Under the pieces are notes generated by a model that had not been told where the DNA came from, searched no databases, and worked only from the letters and a program-made list of their open reading frames with translations. Positions 1 to 8,304 of a stretch of 64,000 bases of DNA are shown one piece after another. How positions within the stretch are numbered: the stretch's first letter is position 1; the number at the start of each line of letters is the position of its first letter. Source of the stretch: GAS188 sp035949255 (GTDB taxonomy: Bacteria; Pseudomonadota; Alphaproteobacteria; Rhizobiales; Beijerinckiaceae); NCBI GenBank assembly GCA_035949255.1, contig DASZIL010000208.1:28051-92050 (forward strand). Direction: 5' to 3'. Both the position numbers and the translations under genes were made by a program.

Positions 1-1
1 A

Positions 2-898
2 AAGGATTTCAAATATTGGGGCGGCGACGTCTACCTCGATGAGATTCACTTCTACAATTTCGAGCACGAGAACCAGGCCACGGCGCTCGCCTCCAGCTCC
101 GTCGATCTCATCTATGAGATCAGCGTCGAGGAACTGCAGCTCGCGCGGGCTATACCGGGCGGCCAGATCCTGTCGGTTCCTTCCGCGAACACGCTGTGCT
201 GCCGCATGCAAGTCGACAAGAAGCCCTTCGACGACATCCGCGTGCGGCAGGCGATCGTCAAGGCAGCCGACAACGGCGCGATACTCGATCTCATTTTCCC
301 CGACGGCGGCGCAGTCGCCGAGAACCATCACGTCGCCCCGATCCATCCCGAATATGTCGAACTGCCCAAGCTCAAGCGCGATGTGGAGGGCGCGCGGAAG
401 CTGCTCGCCGAAGCCGGGCACGGCTCGGGGCTCGACCTCACCATCGATGTTGGCAACACCGACGGGCCCTGGCACCAGACTGTCTGTGAGGCGCTGCGCG
501 ATCAGCTCAAGGAGGCGGGAATCAATCTTGCTATCAACGTGCTGCCCACGCAGAAATTCTGGGAGATCTGGGATAAGACGGTCTTCGGGGCCACCTCATG
601 GGGTCATCGGCCGCTCGGTACGATGGTGCTGTCTCAGGCGTATCGCAGCGGCGTTCCCTGGAACGAGACGCATTTCTCCGATCCGCAATTCGACGCCACC
701 TTGGCGGAGGCCGAAGGCCTCATCGATGTTGCCAAGCGCAAGGAGAAGATGAAGACGCTCGAGACCATCCTCCAGAACGCGGCCATAATGGTTCAGCCGA
801 TCTGGCGTCCTGTCTACACCATGGCGTCGAAGAATGTGCGCGGTTATAGCGCCCAGCCGGCCCGCGTCATGCATTTGACCAAGGTCTGGATAGGCTGA
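2..898 (+). CDS. ABC transporter substrate-binding protein, family 5 (C-terminal part)
   Basis: The reading frame is open from the window edge to a TGA at 896-898, so the N-terminus lies outside. The visible 298 residues look like the C-terminal lobe of a family 5 (peptide/nickel/opine, SBP_bac_5) periplasmic binding protein. Typical stretches are KKPFDDIRVRQAIVKAAD, followed by HHVAPIHPEY, a middle segment resembling DLTIDVGNTDGPWHQT, and a closing block with LETILQNAAIMVQPIWRPVY. Such proteins capture oligopeptides or amino-acid derivatives in the periplasm for an ABC importer. Only 8 bases separate it from the downstream N-carbamoyl amino acid hydrolase, so the two are probably co-transcribed and the ligand may be a carbamoylated or otherwise modified amino acid; that link is inference. 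An internal ATG at 206 is not the real start, because the homology continues upstream of it. Confidence 0.9.
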   Translation, partial: KDFKYWGGDVYLDEIHFYNFEHENQATALASSSVDLIYEISVEELQLARAIPGGQILSVPSANTLCCRMQVDKKPFDDIRVRQAIVKAADNGAILDLIFPDGGAVAENHHVAPIHPEYVELPKLKRDVEGARKLLAEAGHGSGLDLTIDVGNTDGPWHQTVCEALRDQLKEAGINLAINVLPTQKFWEIWDKTVFGATSWGHRPLGTMVLSQAYRSGVPWNETHFSDPQFDATLAEAEGLIDVAKRKEKMKTLETILQNAAIMVQPIWRPVYTMASKNVRGYSAQPARVMHLTKVWIG

Positions 899-906
899 GG
901 GCGGAA

Positions 907-1842
907 ATGAGTCGATATCTCGCTCTCGCGGCTTGTCAGATGGGCCCTATCCAAAAGCGCACCTCGCGCAGGGAGACGGTCGGGCGTCTCGTCCACCTGC
1001 TCGAGAGCGCCGCCAAGGCCGGGGCGGAGCTTGTCGTCTTTCCGGAAATGGCACTCACCACCTTCTTCCCCCGATGGCTGATCGAGGATGAGGTCGAGAT
1101 CGAGGCCTATTTCGAGGCTTCCTTTCCGGGGCCCGATACCGAGCCTCTCTTCGCCGCCGGCCGCAAGCTGAAGCTCGGCTTCGCGCTCGGCTATTGCGAG
1201 AAGGCGGACGAGGGAGGGGAGAAGCGGCGCTTCAACACCATGGACCTCGTCAGCCCCGACGGCGAGATCATCGGGCGTTATCGCAAGATCCATGTCCCGG
1301 GGACGGAGACCGTTGAGCCGGGCTTCACCACCCATCTCGAGCGGCGTTATTTCTTGCCCGGCAATCTTGGCTTCCCGGTCTTCCGCTATCGGGGCACGAA
1401 TATCGGCCTCGCCATCTGCAACGATCGGCGCTGGCCGGAAACCTATCGCATGCTCGCCCTGAACGGCGCCGACATCGTGCTGCTAGGCTACAACACGCCG
1501 CTCATCCTCGAGGAAGCTCCGCAAATGGCGCATCTGCGCATGTTCCACAATCATCTCCCGATGCAGGCGGGCGCCTATCAGAATGCCATATGGGTGGCGG
1601 CAGCCGCCAAAGCCGGATTGGAGGAGGGACAGTTTCTGATCGGCGGATCTTGCATCATTGCGCCAAGCGGGGAAATGGCCGCGCTCGCGCAATCGCTCGA
1701 GGACGAGATGATCATGCATCGGGCCGATCTCGACTTCGCGCGGCTTTGCCGCAAAGCCAATTTCGATTTCGACCGCTATCGGCGGCCCGACCAGTATCGG
1801 GCGATCGGCGAGCGCAAGGCCGCTTGTGCACCGCCAGCCTGA
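907..1842 (+). CDS. N-carbamoyl-D-amino-acid hydrolase-like carbon-nitrogen hydrolase
   Basis: This 311-residue nitrilase-superfamily enzyme closely resembles Agrobacterium N-carbamoyl-D-amino-acid amidohydrolase, which converts N-carbamoyl-D-amino acids to D-amino acids, CO2 and ammonia in the cytosol. The catalytic triad is visible: Glu47 in VVFPEMALTTFFPRW, Lys127 in GRYRKIHVPG and Cys171 in LAICNDRRWPE. The NDRRWPET signature, the MQAGAYQNA segment and the total length also fit that subfamily. The start has GGCGG just upstream and lies 8 bases after the substrate-binding protein gene, suggesting an uptake-and-hydrolysis unit. Hydantoinase is not visible here. Exact substrate and stereoselectivity are inferred from family resemblance only. 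Confidence 0.9.
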   Translation: MSRYLALAACQMGPIQKRTSRRETVGRLVHLLESAAKAGAELVVFPEMALTTFFPRWLIEDEVEIEAYFEASFPGPDTEPLFAAGRKLKLGFALGYCEKADEGGEKRRFNTMDLVSPDGEIIGRYRKIHVPGTETVEPGFTTHLERRYFLPGNLGFPVFRYRGTNIGLAICNDRRWPETYRMLALNGADIVLLGYNTPLILEEAPQMAHLRMFHNHLPMQAGAYQNAIWVAAAAKAGLEEGQFLIGGSCIIAPSGEMAALAQSLEDEMIMHRADLDFARLCRKANFDFDRYRRPDQYRAIGERKAACAPPA

Positions 1843-2086
1843 TCGCGGGAGCGCGGGCTCATGGCGAACGCCTCGACGAAGCATATCGAGCAGGGGCCGC
1901 GCCTCATCGAGGTCGGCTCATCGCTGGGGTCGGTGAGGACAGCGGACATCGGCCCAAGAGTTGCACTGCTCCGATTTATGAGTACACGCCCTAAATAAAG
2001 CCAACACGCTACGTTTTGATCGCTCGTGAACCCATCGGGGCTCGGTGCGAAGCCACGAATGATCGGCATGATGCGGAGAGAAGCCC

Positions 2087-2563
2087 ATGATCGATGATTT
2101 GGAAGGCGGATGCGCTTGTGCGGCGGTGCGCTACCGGCTCATCTCGCGGCCGATGTTCGTACATTGCTGTCATTGCCGCGATTGCCAGCGGCAAACCGGA
2201 AGCGCGTTCGTGCTCAACGCGCTTATCGAGACCGACCGAGTAACCCTCCTGTCCGGCAATCCCGAACCGGTCGCAGTGCCGACCGACAGCGGCCGCCCAC
2301 ACGAGATCTATCGGTGCCCCTCCTGCGGGGTAGCGGTGTGGAGCGTCTACGGCGACGTCCGCAAGCTGCTCTTCGTCCGAGTCGGCACTCTTGACGATCC
2401 AGGGGCGCTGCCGCCCGACGTGCACATCTACGTTCGCTCCAAGCTCCCGTGGGTCGCCTTGCCCGAAGGCACCTCATCGTTTGACGCATACTATGACTCC
2501 CGCAAGCTCTGGCCGCCGGCCAGCCTCGAGCGCCGCCGCGCGATCTTCGAGAAACCTGCCTAG
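2087..2563 (+). CDS. GFA-domain (CENP-V/GFA) zinc-binding protein
   Basis: This 158-residue protein belongs to the glutathione-dependent formaldehyde-activating enzyme (GFA/CENP-V) fold family. The zinc-ligand pattern is visible: C9-x-C11, the CHCRDC cluster at residues 28-33, and CPSC at 77-80. The GSAF segment after the CHCxxC cluster is typical. Most members are uncharacterised; the founding enzyme promotes S-hydroxymethylglutathione formation, but the family name should not be read as proof of that activity. The start follows a GGAGAG ribosome-binding site. It stands alone, with about 240 non-coding bases upstream and a convergent gene downstream. Confidence 0.85.
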   Translation: MIDDLEGGCACAAVRYRLISRPMFVHCCHCRDCQRQTGSAFVLNALIETDRVTLLSGNPEPVAVPTDSGRPHEIYRCPSCGVAVWSVYGDVRKLLFVRVGTLDDPGALPPDVHIYVRSKLPWVALPEGTSSFDAYYDSRKLWPPASLERRRAIFEKPA

Positions 2564-2661
2564 GGCGGCCCGACGGCGCTCGCGTAGCCTCCATCGATCG
2601 CGCGCCACCAGCGATCGCGGTCAAGCTGGCGTTTGGTGCAAAACCTCGTCAGGCCGCGCCC

Positions 2662-3768
2662 TCAATGCCGGTGCGCCGCTCCGGCGGCGAAACCCGCCTT
2701 CTGAGCTTGCGTCGCCTCTTTCTGATAACGCTTCCGCCATTCCTCGTAAGGCATGCCGTAGACGAGCGCGCGGCTCTCCTCCTTCGATAGCGGCCGGCCG
2801 GCGGCGTCGGCCGCATCCTTGAGCCAGTTCGAGAGGCAGTTGCGGCAAAAGCCCGCGAGGTTCATCAAGTCGATGTTCTGCACATCGCTGCGCTCGCGTA
2901 GATGCGCGACGAGGCGGCGATAGACGGCGGCTTCGAGCGAGGGCATGAGGTCGGCGGGGCGGTCGTCCTTTTCCGCGCGTCCGAGCCGGGCTCTGCTCGC
3001 ATGGTGTTCGACGCGATGAACGCCGGGCTCCAAGAGGATCGGGCTTAACGCGGCGCCGAGGCGTTCACCCCAACGCTCAGCCTCGGGTTTCGCCGCGATC
3101 AGATCCTGGCGGATTTCGACGAGCACATTCGCGAGCCCGCGCGCGCCAGAGTGACGATCGAGCGTGTCGCCTTCGAGCGCGCCGTCATAAGGCTCGTTCG
3201 CGCCGACCACGAGATCGCCCTTTGCCGACAAGGCTGCGATCAGAGGCTTGGCGATGCGCTCGTCGCTGTCCCACAGCAGGCCGCAATGCCAAGGCCGCGC
3301 CTTCCCTTTCATCATCGGCGTGAAGCTGTGGATCGAGATCACGGCCGGCACGCTGCCGGCCTCGAGGCTCGCCTCGATCGCGGCGGTGATGGCTCGGTCA
3401 TAAGGCAGGTAGAAGCGTTCGAGCCTGGATTCGATCCCGGCATCGTCGATGGCGGCGTTTCCCGGAACGACGGCTCCGTCGGCAACACGCATCACGAGGG
3501 TCGGGTCGTCTCGGCCGCGGTTGGGATCGATGAGGAGACGCGAGAAACGCGACAGGATCGCCGGCGCGCCGAGCGCAACGCTGAGCGTGCGCGCGACCTG
3601 CGCCGCTCCGATGTCATGGGCGATGTGGCGTTCGAGCTCGGCCTCGGGGAGGCCGAGATTGCCGAACTCCGCCGGAATGGCGTTCGAGGCGTGATCGCAC
3701 AGGACGAGCACGCCCGAACGAATGTCGCCTTCGATGATCTCCGGCGCTTCAGTCTTTGGTTGAGCCAT
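2662..3768 (-). CDS. N-formylglutamate amidohydrolase-like protein fused to DUF1244
   Basis: The 368-residue product has two parts. Residues 1 to about 250 match the N-formylglutamate amidohydrolase family (HutG-like), with LCDHASNAIP, SRFSRLLIDPNR, ISIHSFTP and RHSGARGLANVLVEIRQDL. Residues about 280-362 match DUF1244, with the signature FCRNCLSNWL (Cys308, Cys311) and YGMPYEEWRKRYQ. In many relatives these domains are, as far as I recall, separate neighbouring genes; here one uninterrupted frame covers both, joined by a charged linker near residues 250-280. The first domain is expected to hydrolyse N-formyl-glutamate or a related N-acyl amino acid; the role of DUF1244 is unknown. It is transcribed in the same direction as the SHMT-like gene about 100 bases upstream. 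Confidence 0.88.
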   Translation of the reverse strand: MAQPKTEAPEIIEGDIRSGVLVLCDHASNAIPAEFGNLGLPEAELERHIAHDIGAAQVARTLSVALGAPAILSRFSRLLIDPNRGRDDPTLVMRVADGAVVPGNAAIDDAGIESRLERFYLPYDRAITAAIEASLEAGSVPAVISIHSFTPMMKGKARPWHCGLLWDSDERIAKPLIAALSAKGDLVVGANEPYDGALEGDTLDRHSGARGLANVLVEIRQDLIAAKPEAERWGERLGAALSPILLEPGVHRVEHHASRARLGRAEKDDRPADLMPSLEAAVYRRLVAHLRERSDVQNIDLMNLAGFCRNCLSNWLKDAADAAGRPLSKEESRALVYGMPYEEWRKRYQKEATQAQKAGFAAGAAHRH

Positions 3769-3872
3769 GGCGGTCGAGTTCCTGAGCCTGTTCTGAAGAT
3801 GGGAATGGCGCTCGGCTCGCGAAAGCGCAAGGGGCCGCGCACCGCGGCGTCGCTTGCGCCGCGCGCCGAACC

Positions 3873-5231
3873 TCAGTCAGGCGGCAATCCGTTCTCGAAG
3901 CAATAATACAATGTCGGGAAGGAACGGCGCAGCGCCACCGCCTCCGGCCGCACTCGTTGTGGCTCCTCGCCCCCGACCACGACACGCGCGATCAGCTCGG
4001 CGATTTTCGCCATCTCGGCTTCCTTCATGCCGTAGCGGGTGACCTCGATCGTGCCGATGCGCAAGCCGCCGGGATAATCCCAATCCTCCTTGTGGTCGGA
4101 GGGCAGCAGATTCTTGTTCACGATGATGTTCGCGCGCTCGAGCGTCTGCGCCACCTTCAGCCCTCGTCCGAAGCCCGTCACATCCGCGATCGCCTGATGC
4201 GTTGTGGTGAAGCCTTTATGCGCGCCGAGCATCGGGATGCCTCGTTCGTGCAAGTGCCGCGCCAGGGCTTTCGCGTTGGCGACGATCTGCGCTTGCAGCT
4301 TCTCGCCGAAAGCGATGGCCTCTGCCGTCGCGAGCGCCAGCGCGGCCACGCGATTGACCTGGTGCGTCGCCGCCCAGACGGGAAAGACCGCGATCGTGAC
4401 CGCCTCGGTGATATCGGGATCGTCCCAGACGATGATGCCCGATTGCGGCCCGGAGAAGGTCTTGCCGGCCGAGCCCGTCATGATATCGGCGCCTTCGCGT
4501 AACGGGTCCTGGAATTGGCCGCCGCCGATCAATCCCAATTGATGGGCCGCGTCGAAGAACAACCTTCCGCCCCAGGCAGCGATGGTCTCCTTCATCTCGG
4601 CGACGGGCTGCGGAAAGAGCGTCATGGAAAGGCCGAGAGCGACAAGCTTCGGCTGGACCAGAGGGGCGAGCTTTCGAAAGAGGTCGAGATCGACCACGAG
4701 CTCTCGCGCGTCGAAGGGAATATCGACGACCTTGCGGCCCATGGCGCCGGCCGGGCCGTCGATGCGGTTCGAGGAATGGCCGCCGACGGGTTGAGCCGCC
4801 GACATGATCACGTCGCCCGGCGCACTCAGCGCGGTGTAGACGACCGCATTGCCGATCATCGAGGCGCACAGGCGATGATCGGCATAAGCGCAGCGGAAAT
4901 GCTTCTTCAGAAGCTCGACGCAAAGCGCCTCGACCTCGTCGATGTGACGCGTGCCGGCAAACCACCGGTTCACCTGGCCGATATGGCCTTCGGCCGCGCG
5001 CGTGCCGATCTCGGCTGCGAGGAGCGCACGCACGGATGGGCTCGTCGGGGCTTCCGGCGCGAGGAGGTTGATGCATTCCTCGCCGCGCCAGGCGGCGTTT
5101 CGCGCCACGGCTTCTTGAACCTTCTCCCCCATTTCCCGGGCGTCGGCGCAGGCCTCGATGAGGTCACGCGCGGCAGAAAGGGCGTCGGCATCATGGACTT
5201 CAAGACGATTCGGGCGTTCCGGGCGGTTCAT
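3873..5231 (-). CDS. SHMT-like PLP-dependent enzyme (beta-hydroxy-amino-acid lyase/transferase family)
   Basis: This 452-residue protein has the fold-type I architecture of serine hydroxymethyltransferase. Recognisable parts are INLLAPEAPTSPSVR near the N-terminus, SSNRIDGPAGAMG, FFDAAHQLGLIGGG with the cofactor-ring Asp227 and His230, and the Schiff-base lysine Lys257 in TGSAGKTFSGPQSG. Classical SHMT has a threonine-rich segment ending in THK-T before RGPRGG; here the residue before the lysine is Gly, so the tetrahydrofolate-type reaction is uncertain. It may cleave or transfer on another beta-hydroxy or alpha-methyl amino acid. The start follows AAGGAGAG. It is divergently transcribed from an Lrp/AsnC-type regulator 117 bases away, which suggests control by an amino acid. 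Confidence 0.82.
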   Translation of the reverse strand: MNRPERPNRLEVHDADALSAARDLIEACADAREMGEKVQEAVARNAAWRGEECINLLAPEAPTSPSVRALLAAEIGTRAAEGHIGQVNRWFAGTRHIDEVEALCVELLKKHFRCAYADHRLCASMIGNAVVYTALSAPGDVIMSAAQPVGGHSSNRIDGPAGAMGRKVVDIPFDARELVVDLDLFRKLAPLVQPKLVALGLSMTLFPQPVAEMKETIAAWGGRLFFDAAHQLGLIGGGQFQDPLREGADIMTGSAGKTFSGPQSGIIVWDDPDITEAVTIAVFPVWAATHQVNRVAALALATAEAIAFGEKLQAQIVANAKALARHLHERGIPMLGAHKGFTTTHQAIADVTGFGRGLKVAQTLERANIIVNKNLLPSDHKEDWDYPGGLRIGTIEVTRYGMKEAEMAKIAELIARVVVGGEEPQRVRPEAVALRRSFPTLYYCFENGLPPD

Positions 5232-5348
5232 CGGGCTCTCCTTGCGCGATCTTGCGTCATTCTACGCCGATATCGGGAGCGTGAAATTTCTTATTGACGC
5301 TCCATTGATTCCGTTGAAATGCGTGCAGAAGCATGTTGGGAGAAATAA
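5232..5348. promoter_or_regulatory. Divergent promoter region between SHMT-like gene and Lrp/AsnC regulator
   Basis: This 117-base spacer is more AT-rich than its flanks on the regulator side and must hold both promoters. Short ends GCGT and ACGC flank an AT-rich core at about 5279-5300, the kind of weak dyad Lrp-type proteins often use, but no strong operator can be claimed by eye. Confidence 0.4.
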
Positions 5349-5855
5349 ATGAAAAGCCAACCTCAACTTGACCGCTCGGTTCGACGTCCCACAACACCTC
5401 TCGACGCGGCCGATCGCCGTATCCTCGATGTGCTTCAGGACGACAACCAGATCACCAATCTTGCGCTCGCCGACAAAATCGGCCTGTCACCGCCCGCTTG
5501 CCTCAAGCGCGTCCGCCGGCTCCGGGCCGACAAGGTGATCGTCAAGGATGTCGCCGTGCTCGACCCTGAAAGCGTCGGCCACTCGATCGTGGCTTTCGTC
5601 GGAGTCGAGCTCGATCGTCAAAGAGAGGACGTTCTTGCCGCCTTCGAGCGCAGAATCGCGACGGAGCCGGAAGTGCAGCAATGCTATTTCGTCTCGGGCG
5701 ATATCGATTATCTGCTCACCGTGCTTTGCCGCGACATGGAAGCCTATAACGGCTTCGCGCGCCGAGTGCTCGCCACCGAGCACAACATCAAGCGCTTTCG
5801 AACGAGCTTCAGCCTGTCGCGGGTCAAATACGAGACCCGCATTCCGCTCGATTGA
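5349..5855 (+). CDS. Lrp/AsnC family transcriptional regulator
   Basis: The 168-residue protein has the standard Lrp/AsnC layout: an N-terminal winged helix-turn-helix (residues about 17-75, beginning LDAADRRILDVLQDDNQITN with LADKIGLSPPACLKRVRRL as recognition region) and a C-terminal RAM effector-binding domain (about 85-160, with VQQCYFVSGDIDYLLTV). Members respond to amino acids and oligomerise. The gene is divergent from the SHMT-like gene, the usual arrangement for a local regulator that controls its neighbour. The start ATG follows GGGAGA at 8 bases. Confidence 0.93.
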   Translation: MKSQPQLDRSVRRPTTPLDAADRRILDVLQDDNQITNLALADKIGLSPPACLKRVRRLRADKVIVKDVAVLDPESVGHSIVAFVGVELDRQREDVLAAFERRIATEPEVQQCYFVSGDIDYLLTVLCRDMEAYNGFARRVLATEHNIKRFRTSFSLSRVKYETRIPLD

Positions 5856-5957
5856 AGCCGACGCCGCCCGTGGCCGCCGCGCGGCTTGCGCGGCTTGCGC
5901 GCTCAGTTAAGTTCAAGATTGCCGACGCCCCGCCGGCGCAAGATAGAGGTGTGCGTC

Positions 5958-6737
5958 ATGTTCAACCTGTCGGAAATCATGCAGTCGGCCCAAGGCGGCC
6001 AAGCCGTCTCCAATATCGCCAAGCAATTCGGGTTGACACAAGAGCAAACCGAATCGGCCATCAATGCGCTTCTTCCTGCATTTTCTGTCGGCTTGCAGAA
6101 TCAGGCCCAGAACATGGGCTCGCTGTCCCAGATCATCGGTGCGATGCTGGGAGGTCAACACACCACGACATTCGACGATCCGAACTCTCATCTCAATCAA
6201 CAGACCGTGAGTGCCGGCAATGACGTGCTCGGCCAACTCTTCGGCCCCGGCCAGGCGACGACGGCCATCGCGCAGCAGGTGTCGAAGGCGACGGGCGTCA
6301 ATCCCGGAGTTCTCATGGCGATGATGCCGATCATCGCCAGCATGCTCATGAGCGGCATGTTCAAATCGGCTTCGAACCAGGGCCTGGGCGGGCTCCTCGG
6401 GCAGCTCGCCTCGGGTGCCTTCGGAGGCGCCGCCGGGACCGCGCCCGCGGGACAGACGCCAGGCCAGCCGGCAGGGGGGATGCTCGGGAGTATCTTGAGC
6501 AATGTCATGGGCAACATGATGCGCGGCGCTCAGCCCGGTGAACAGGCGGCGGGGCCGCAGCCGACGCCGGGAGCTCCTTCGGCCGGGATGCCGGGCATGA
6601 ACCCGGCCATGCAAGCAGGGCTCGAGGTGTTGACCGGAATGTTCAAGACGGGCGCCCAGGCGCAGAGCGCCCATGTCGCCGCGGTCCAGGACATCCTCAA
6701 CGCCTATATGAAAGGCGCGACGGGCAAGGCTTCGTGA
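5958..6737 (+). CDS. DUF937 domain protein (YidB-like)
   Basis: The 259-residue product begins MFNLSEIMQSAQGG, typical of the DUF937/YidB family, continuing with an alpha-helical, Gln/Ala/Gly-rich region (residues 1 to about 150) and a low-complexity Gly/Pro/Met-rich tail. The frame is open further upstream to 5886, but that extension is Arg-rich and unlike the family; the ATG at 5958 has AGAGGT upstream. The function of the family is unknown. It ends 4 bases before the convergent gshA gene. Confidence 0.8.
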   Translation: MFNLSEIMQSAQGGQAVSNIAKQFGLTQEQTESAINALLPAFSVGLQNQAQNMGSLSQIIGAMLGGQHTTTFDDPNSHLNQQTVSAGNDVLGQLFGPGQATTAIAQQVSKATGVNPGVLMAMMPIIASMLMSGMFKSASNQGLGGLLGQLASGAFGGAAGTAPAGQTPGQPAGGMLGSILSNVMGNMMRGAQPGEQAAGPQPTPGAPSAGMPGMNPAMQAGLEVLTGMFKTGAQAQSAHVAAVQDILNAYMKGATGKAS

Positions 6738-6741
6738 GGCG

Positions 6742-8112
6742 TCAGATCTCCGCCTCGCTGAAGATGGGCTCGATCTTTTCGCCCCATCTCTTGTGATAAG
6801 CCTCGAGCCAGGCTTCGGCCGCGGTGCGCTTGCGCTCGACGAAGGTTTCGAGCGGCGCGAGATAGCGGGTCTCATCGAAGCTGTGGTGATCGCGGCGCGC
6901 GCGCTGCTTCAGCCCGGCGCGCGACAAGTCCAGCGCCTGGCGGGCAAGATCGTTGACGATGCCCCCGCGGAAGGGGGCCGAGAGCGCCAATTTGGGGACG
7001 GCGTCCCGCAGCGCTTGGCGCTCTGACGTGGTCCAGTCCTTCACCATGTCGTAAGCGGCGTCGAGGCTCGCCTCGTCATAGAGCAATCCCACCCAGAACG
7101 CCGGCAGCGCCAGGATGTGCGCGGGCGAGCCGCAATCGGCGCCGCGCATCTCGAGATAGCGCTTGAGGCGCACCTCGGGAAACAAGGTGCCGAGGTGATT
7201 GACCCAATCCGACATGGTCGCGCGTTCGCCCGGAAGCGCGGCGAGCTTTCCGGCGAGAAGGTCGCGGAAGGAGCAGCCCGCCACATCATGGTAGGTGTCG
7301 CCACGCTTGACGAAATACAGCGGCACATCGAGCGCGTAATCGACATAGCGCTCAAATCCCATGCCGCCCTCGAAGACGAATGGGATCATGCCGGCGCGCT
7401 GATTGTCGGTGTCGCGCCAGATTTCCGATCGCATCGACAAATAGCCGTTGGCCTTTCCTTCCGAAAAGGGCGAATTGGCGAAGAGCGCGGCGGCGATCGG
7501 CTGCAAGGCCACCGACACCCTGAGCTTCTTCACCATGTCGGGTTCCGAGGAGAAGTCGAGATTGACCTGCACGGTCGCGGTACGCAGCATCATGTCGAGG
7601 CCGCGCGTGCCGACCTTCGGCATATAGGCGCGCATGATGTCGTAGCGGTTCTTGGGCATGACCGGCGTCTCGGCGCGCGTCCAGGTCGGGGAATGCCCAA
7701 GGCCAAGGAAGCCCACGCCCATGGGGCGCGCGACCGCATGCAGCCGGTCGAGATGGTCCTTGAGCTCGGCCTCGGTGTCGTGGATCGTCTCGATCGGCGC
7801 GCCGGACAATTCGAATTGGCCGCCAGGCTCAAGCGAGATCGCGCCGAGCCCCGCTCCATCGGCAAGGCCGATGAGATTGCCGCCGTCGAGGATCGGCTCC
7901 CATCCCAGGCTTTTCTGCATCCCGGCGAGAAGTGCGCGAATGCCGCGCTCGCCTTGATAGGTCACGGGAGCGTGGTTGGCCCGATAAAAGGGAAATTTCT
8001 CGTGCTCCGTGCCGATGCGGTAGGCGCTCTTCGGCTTGCAGCCTTTCTCGATCCAGGCGACGAGCTGGTCGCGGCTCTCGATCGGCGTCGTGTCCGAGAC
8101 GTCGCGCGCCAT
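6742..8112 (-). CDS. gshA: Glutamate-cysteine ligase, plant/alphaproteobacterial type
   Basis: This is a 456-residue glutamate-cysteine ligase of the GCS2 family, the rate-limiting first step of glutathione synthesis in the cytosol (L-glutamate + L-cysteine + ATP to gamma-glutamylcysteine). Hallmarks are IGTEHEKFPFY near residue 33, the LEPGGQFELSGAP block near residue 120, MRTATVQVNLDFSSE near residue 190 and the C-terminal MRGADCGSP region. Length matches alphaproteobacterial and plant enzymes rather than the enterobacterial type. The start follows GAGGAG. The neighbour rsmE is on the same strand upstream with a roughly 190-base gap, so gshA may have its own promoter. Confidence 0.95.
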   Translation of the reverse strand: MARDVSDTTPIESRDQLVAWIEKGCKPKSAYRIGTEHEKFPFYRANHAPVTYQGERGIRALLAGMQKSLGWEPILDGGNLIGLADGAGLGAISLEPGGQFELSGAPIETIHDTEAELKDHLDRLHAVARPMGVGFLGLGHSPTWTRAETPVMPKNRYDIMRAYMPKVGTRGLDMMLRTATVQVNLDFSSEPDMVKKLRVSVALQPIAAALFANSPFSEGKANGYLSMRSEIWRDTDNQRAGMIPFVFEGGMGFERYVDYALDVPLYFVKRGDTYHDVAGCSFRDLLAGKLAALPGERATMSDWVNHLGTLFPEVRLKRYLEMRGADCGSPAHILALPAFWVGLLYDEASLDAAYDMVKDWTTSERQALRDAVPKLALSAPFRGGIVNDLARQALDLSRAGLKQRARRDHHSFDETRYLAPLETFVERKRTAAEAWLEAYHKRWGEKIEPIFSEAEI

Positions 8113-8304
8113 GCCGAACTGCTCCTCTACCGGTGAAACGAATGGGGCGATGTCGCTCGGCAGGCCGCCGATGCGATCACCCGCCCGCTGCGGGGAAAAA
8201 TCTACATATGTGCTTCGCGGTAAGGCCGCAATGTCGCCATGGAGCCGAAGCGGAAAAACACACGATCTCGTGTTCGCCTGCGCAAATCGTCAGCATGCCG
8301 GCCG

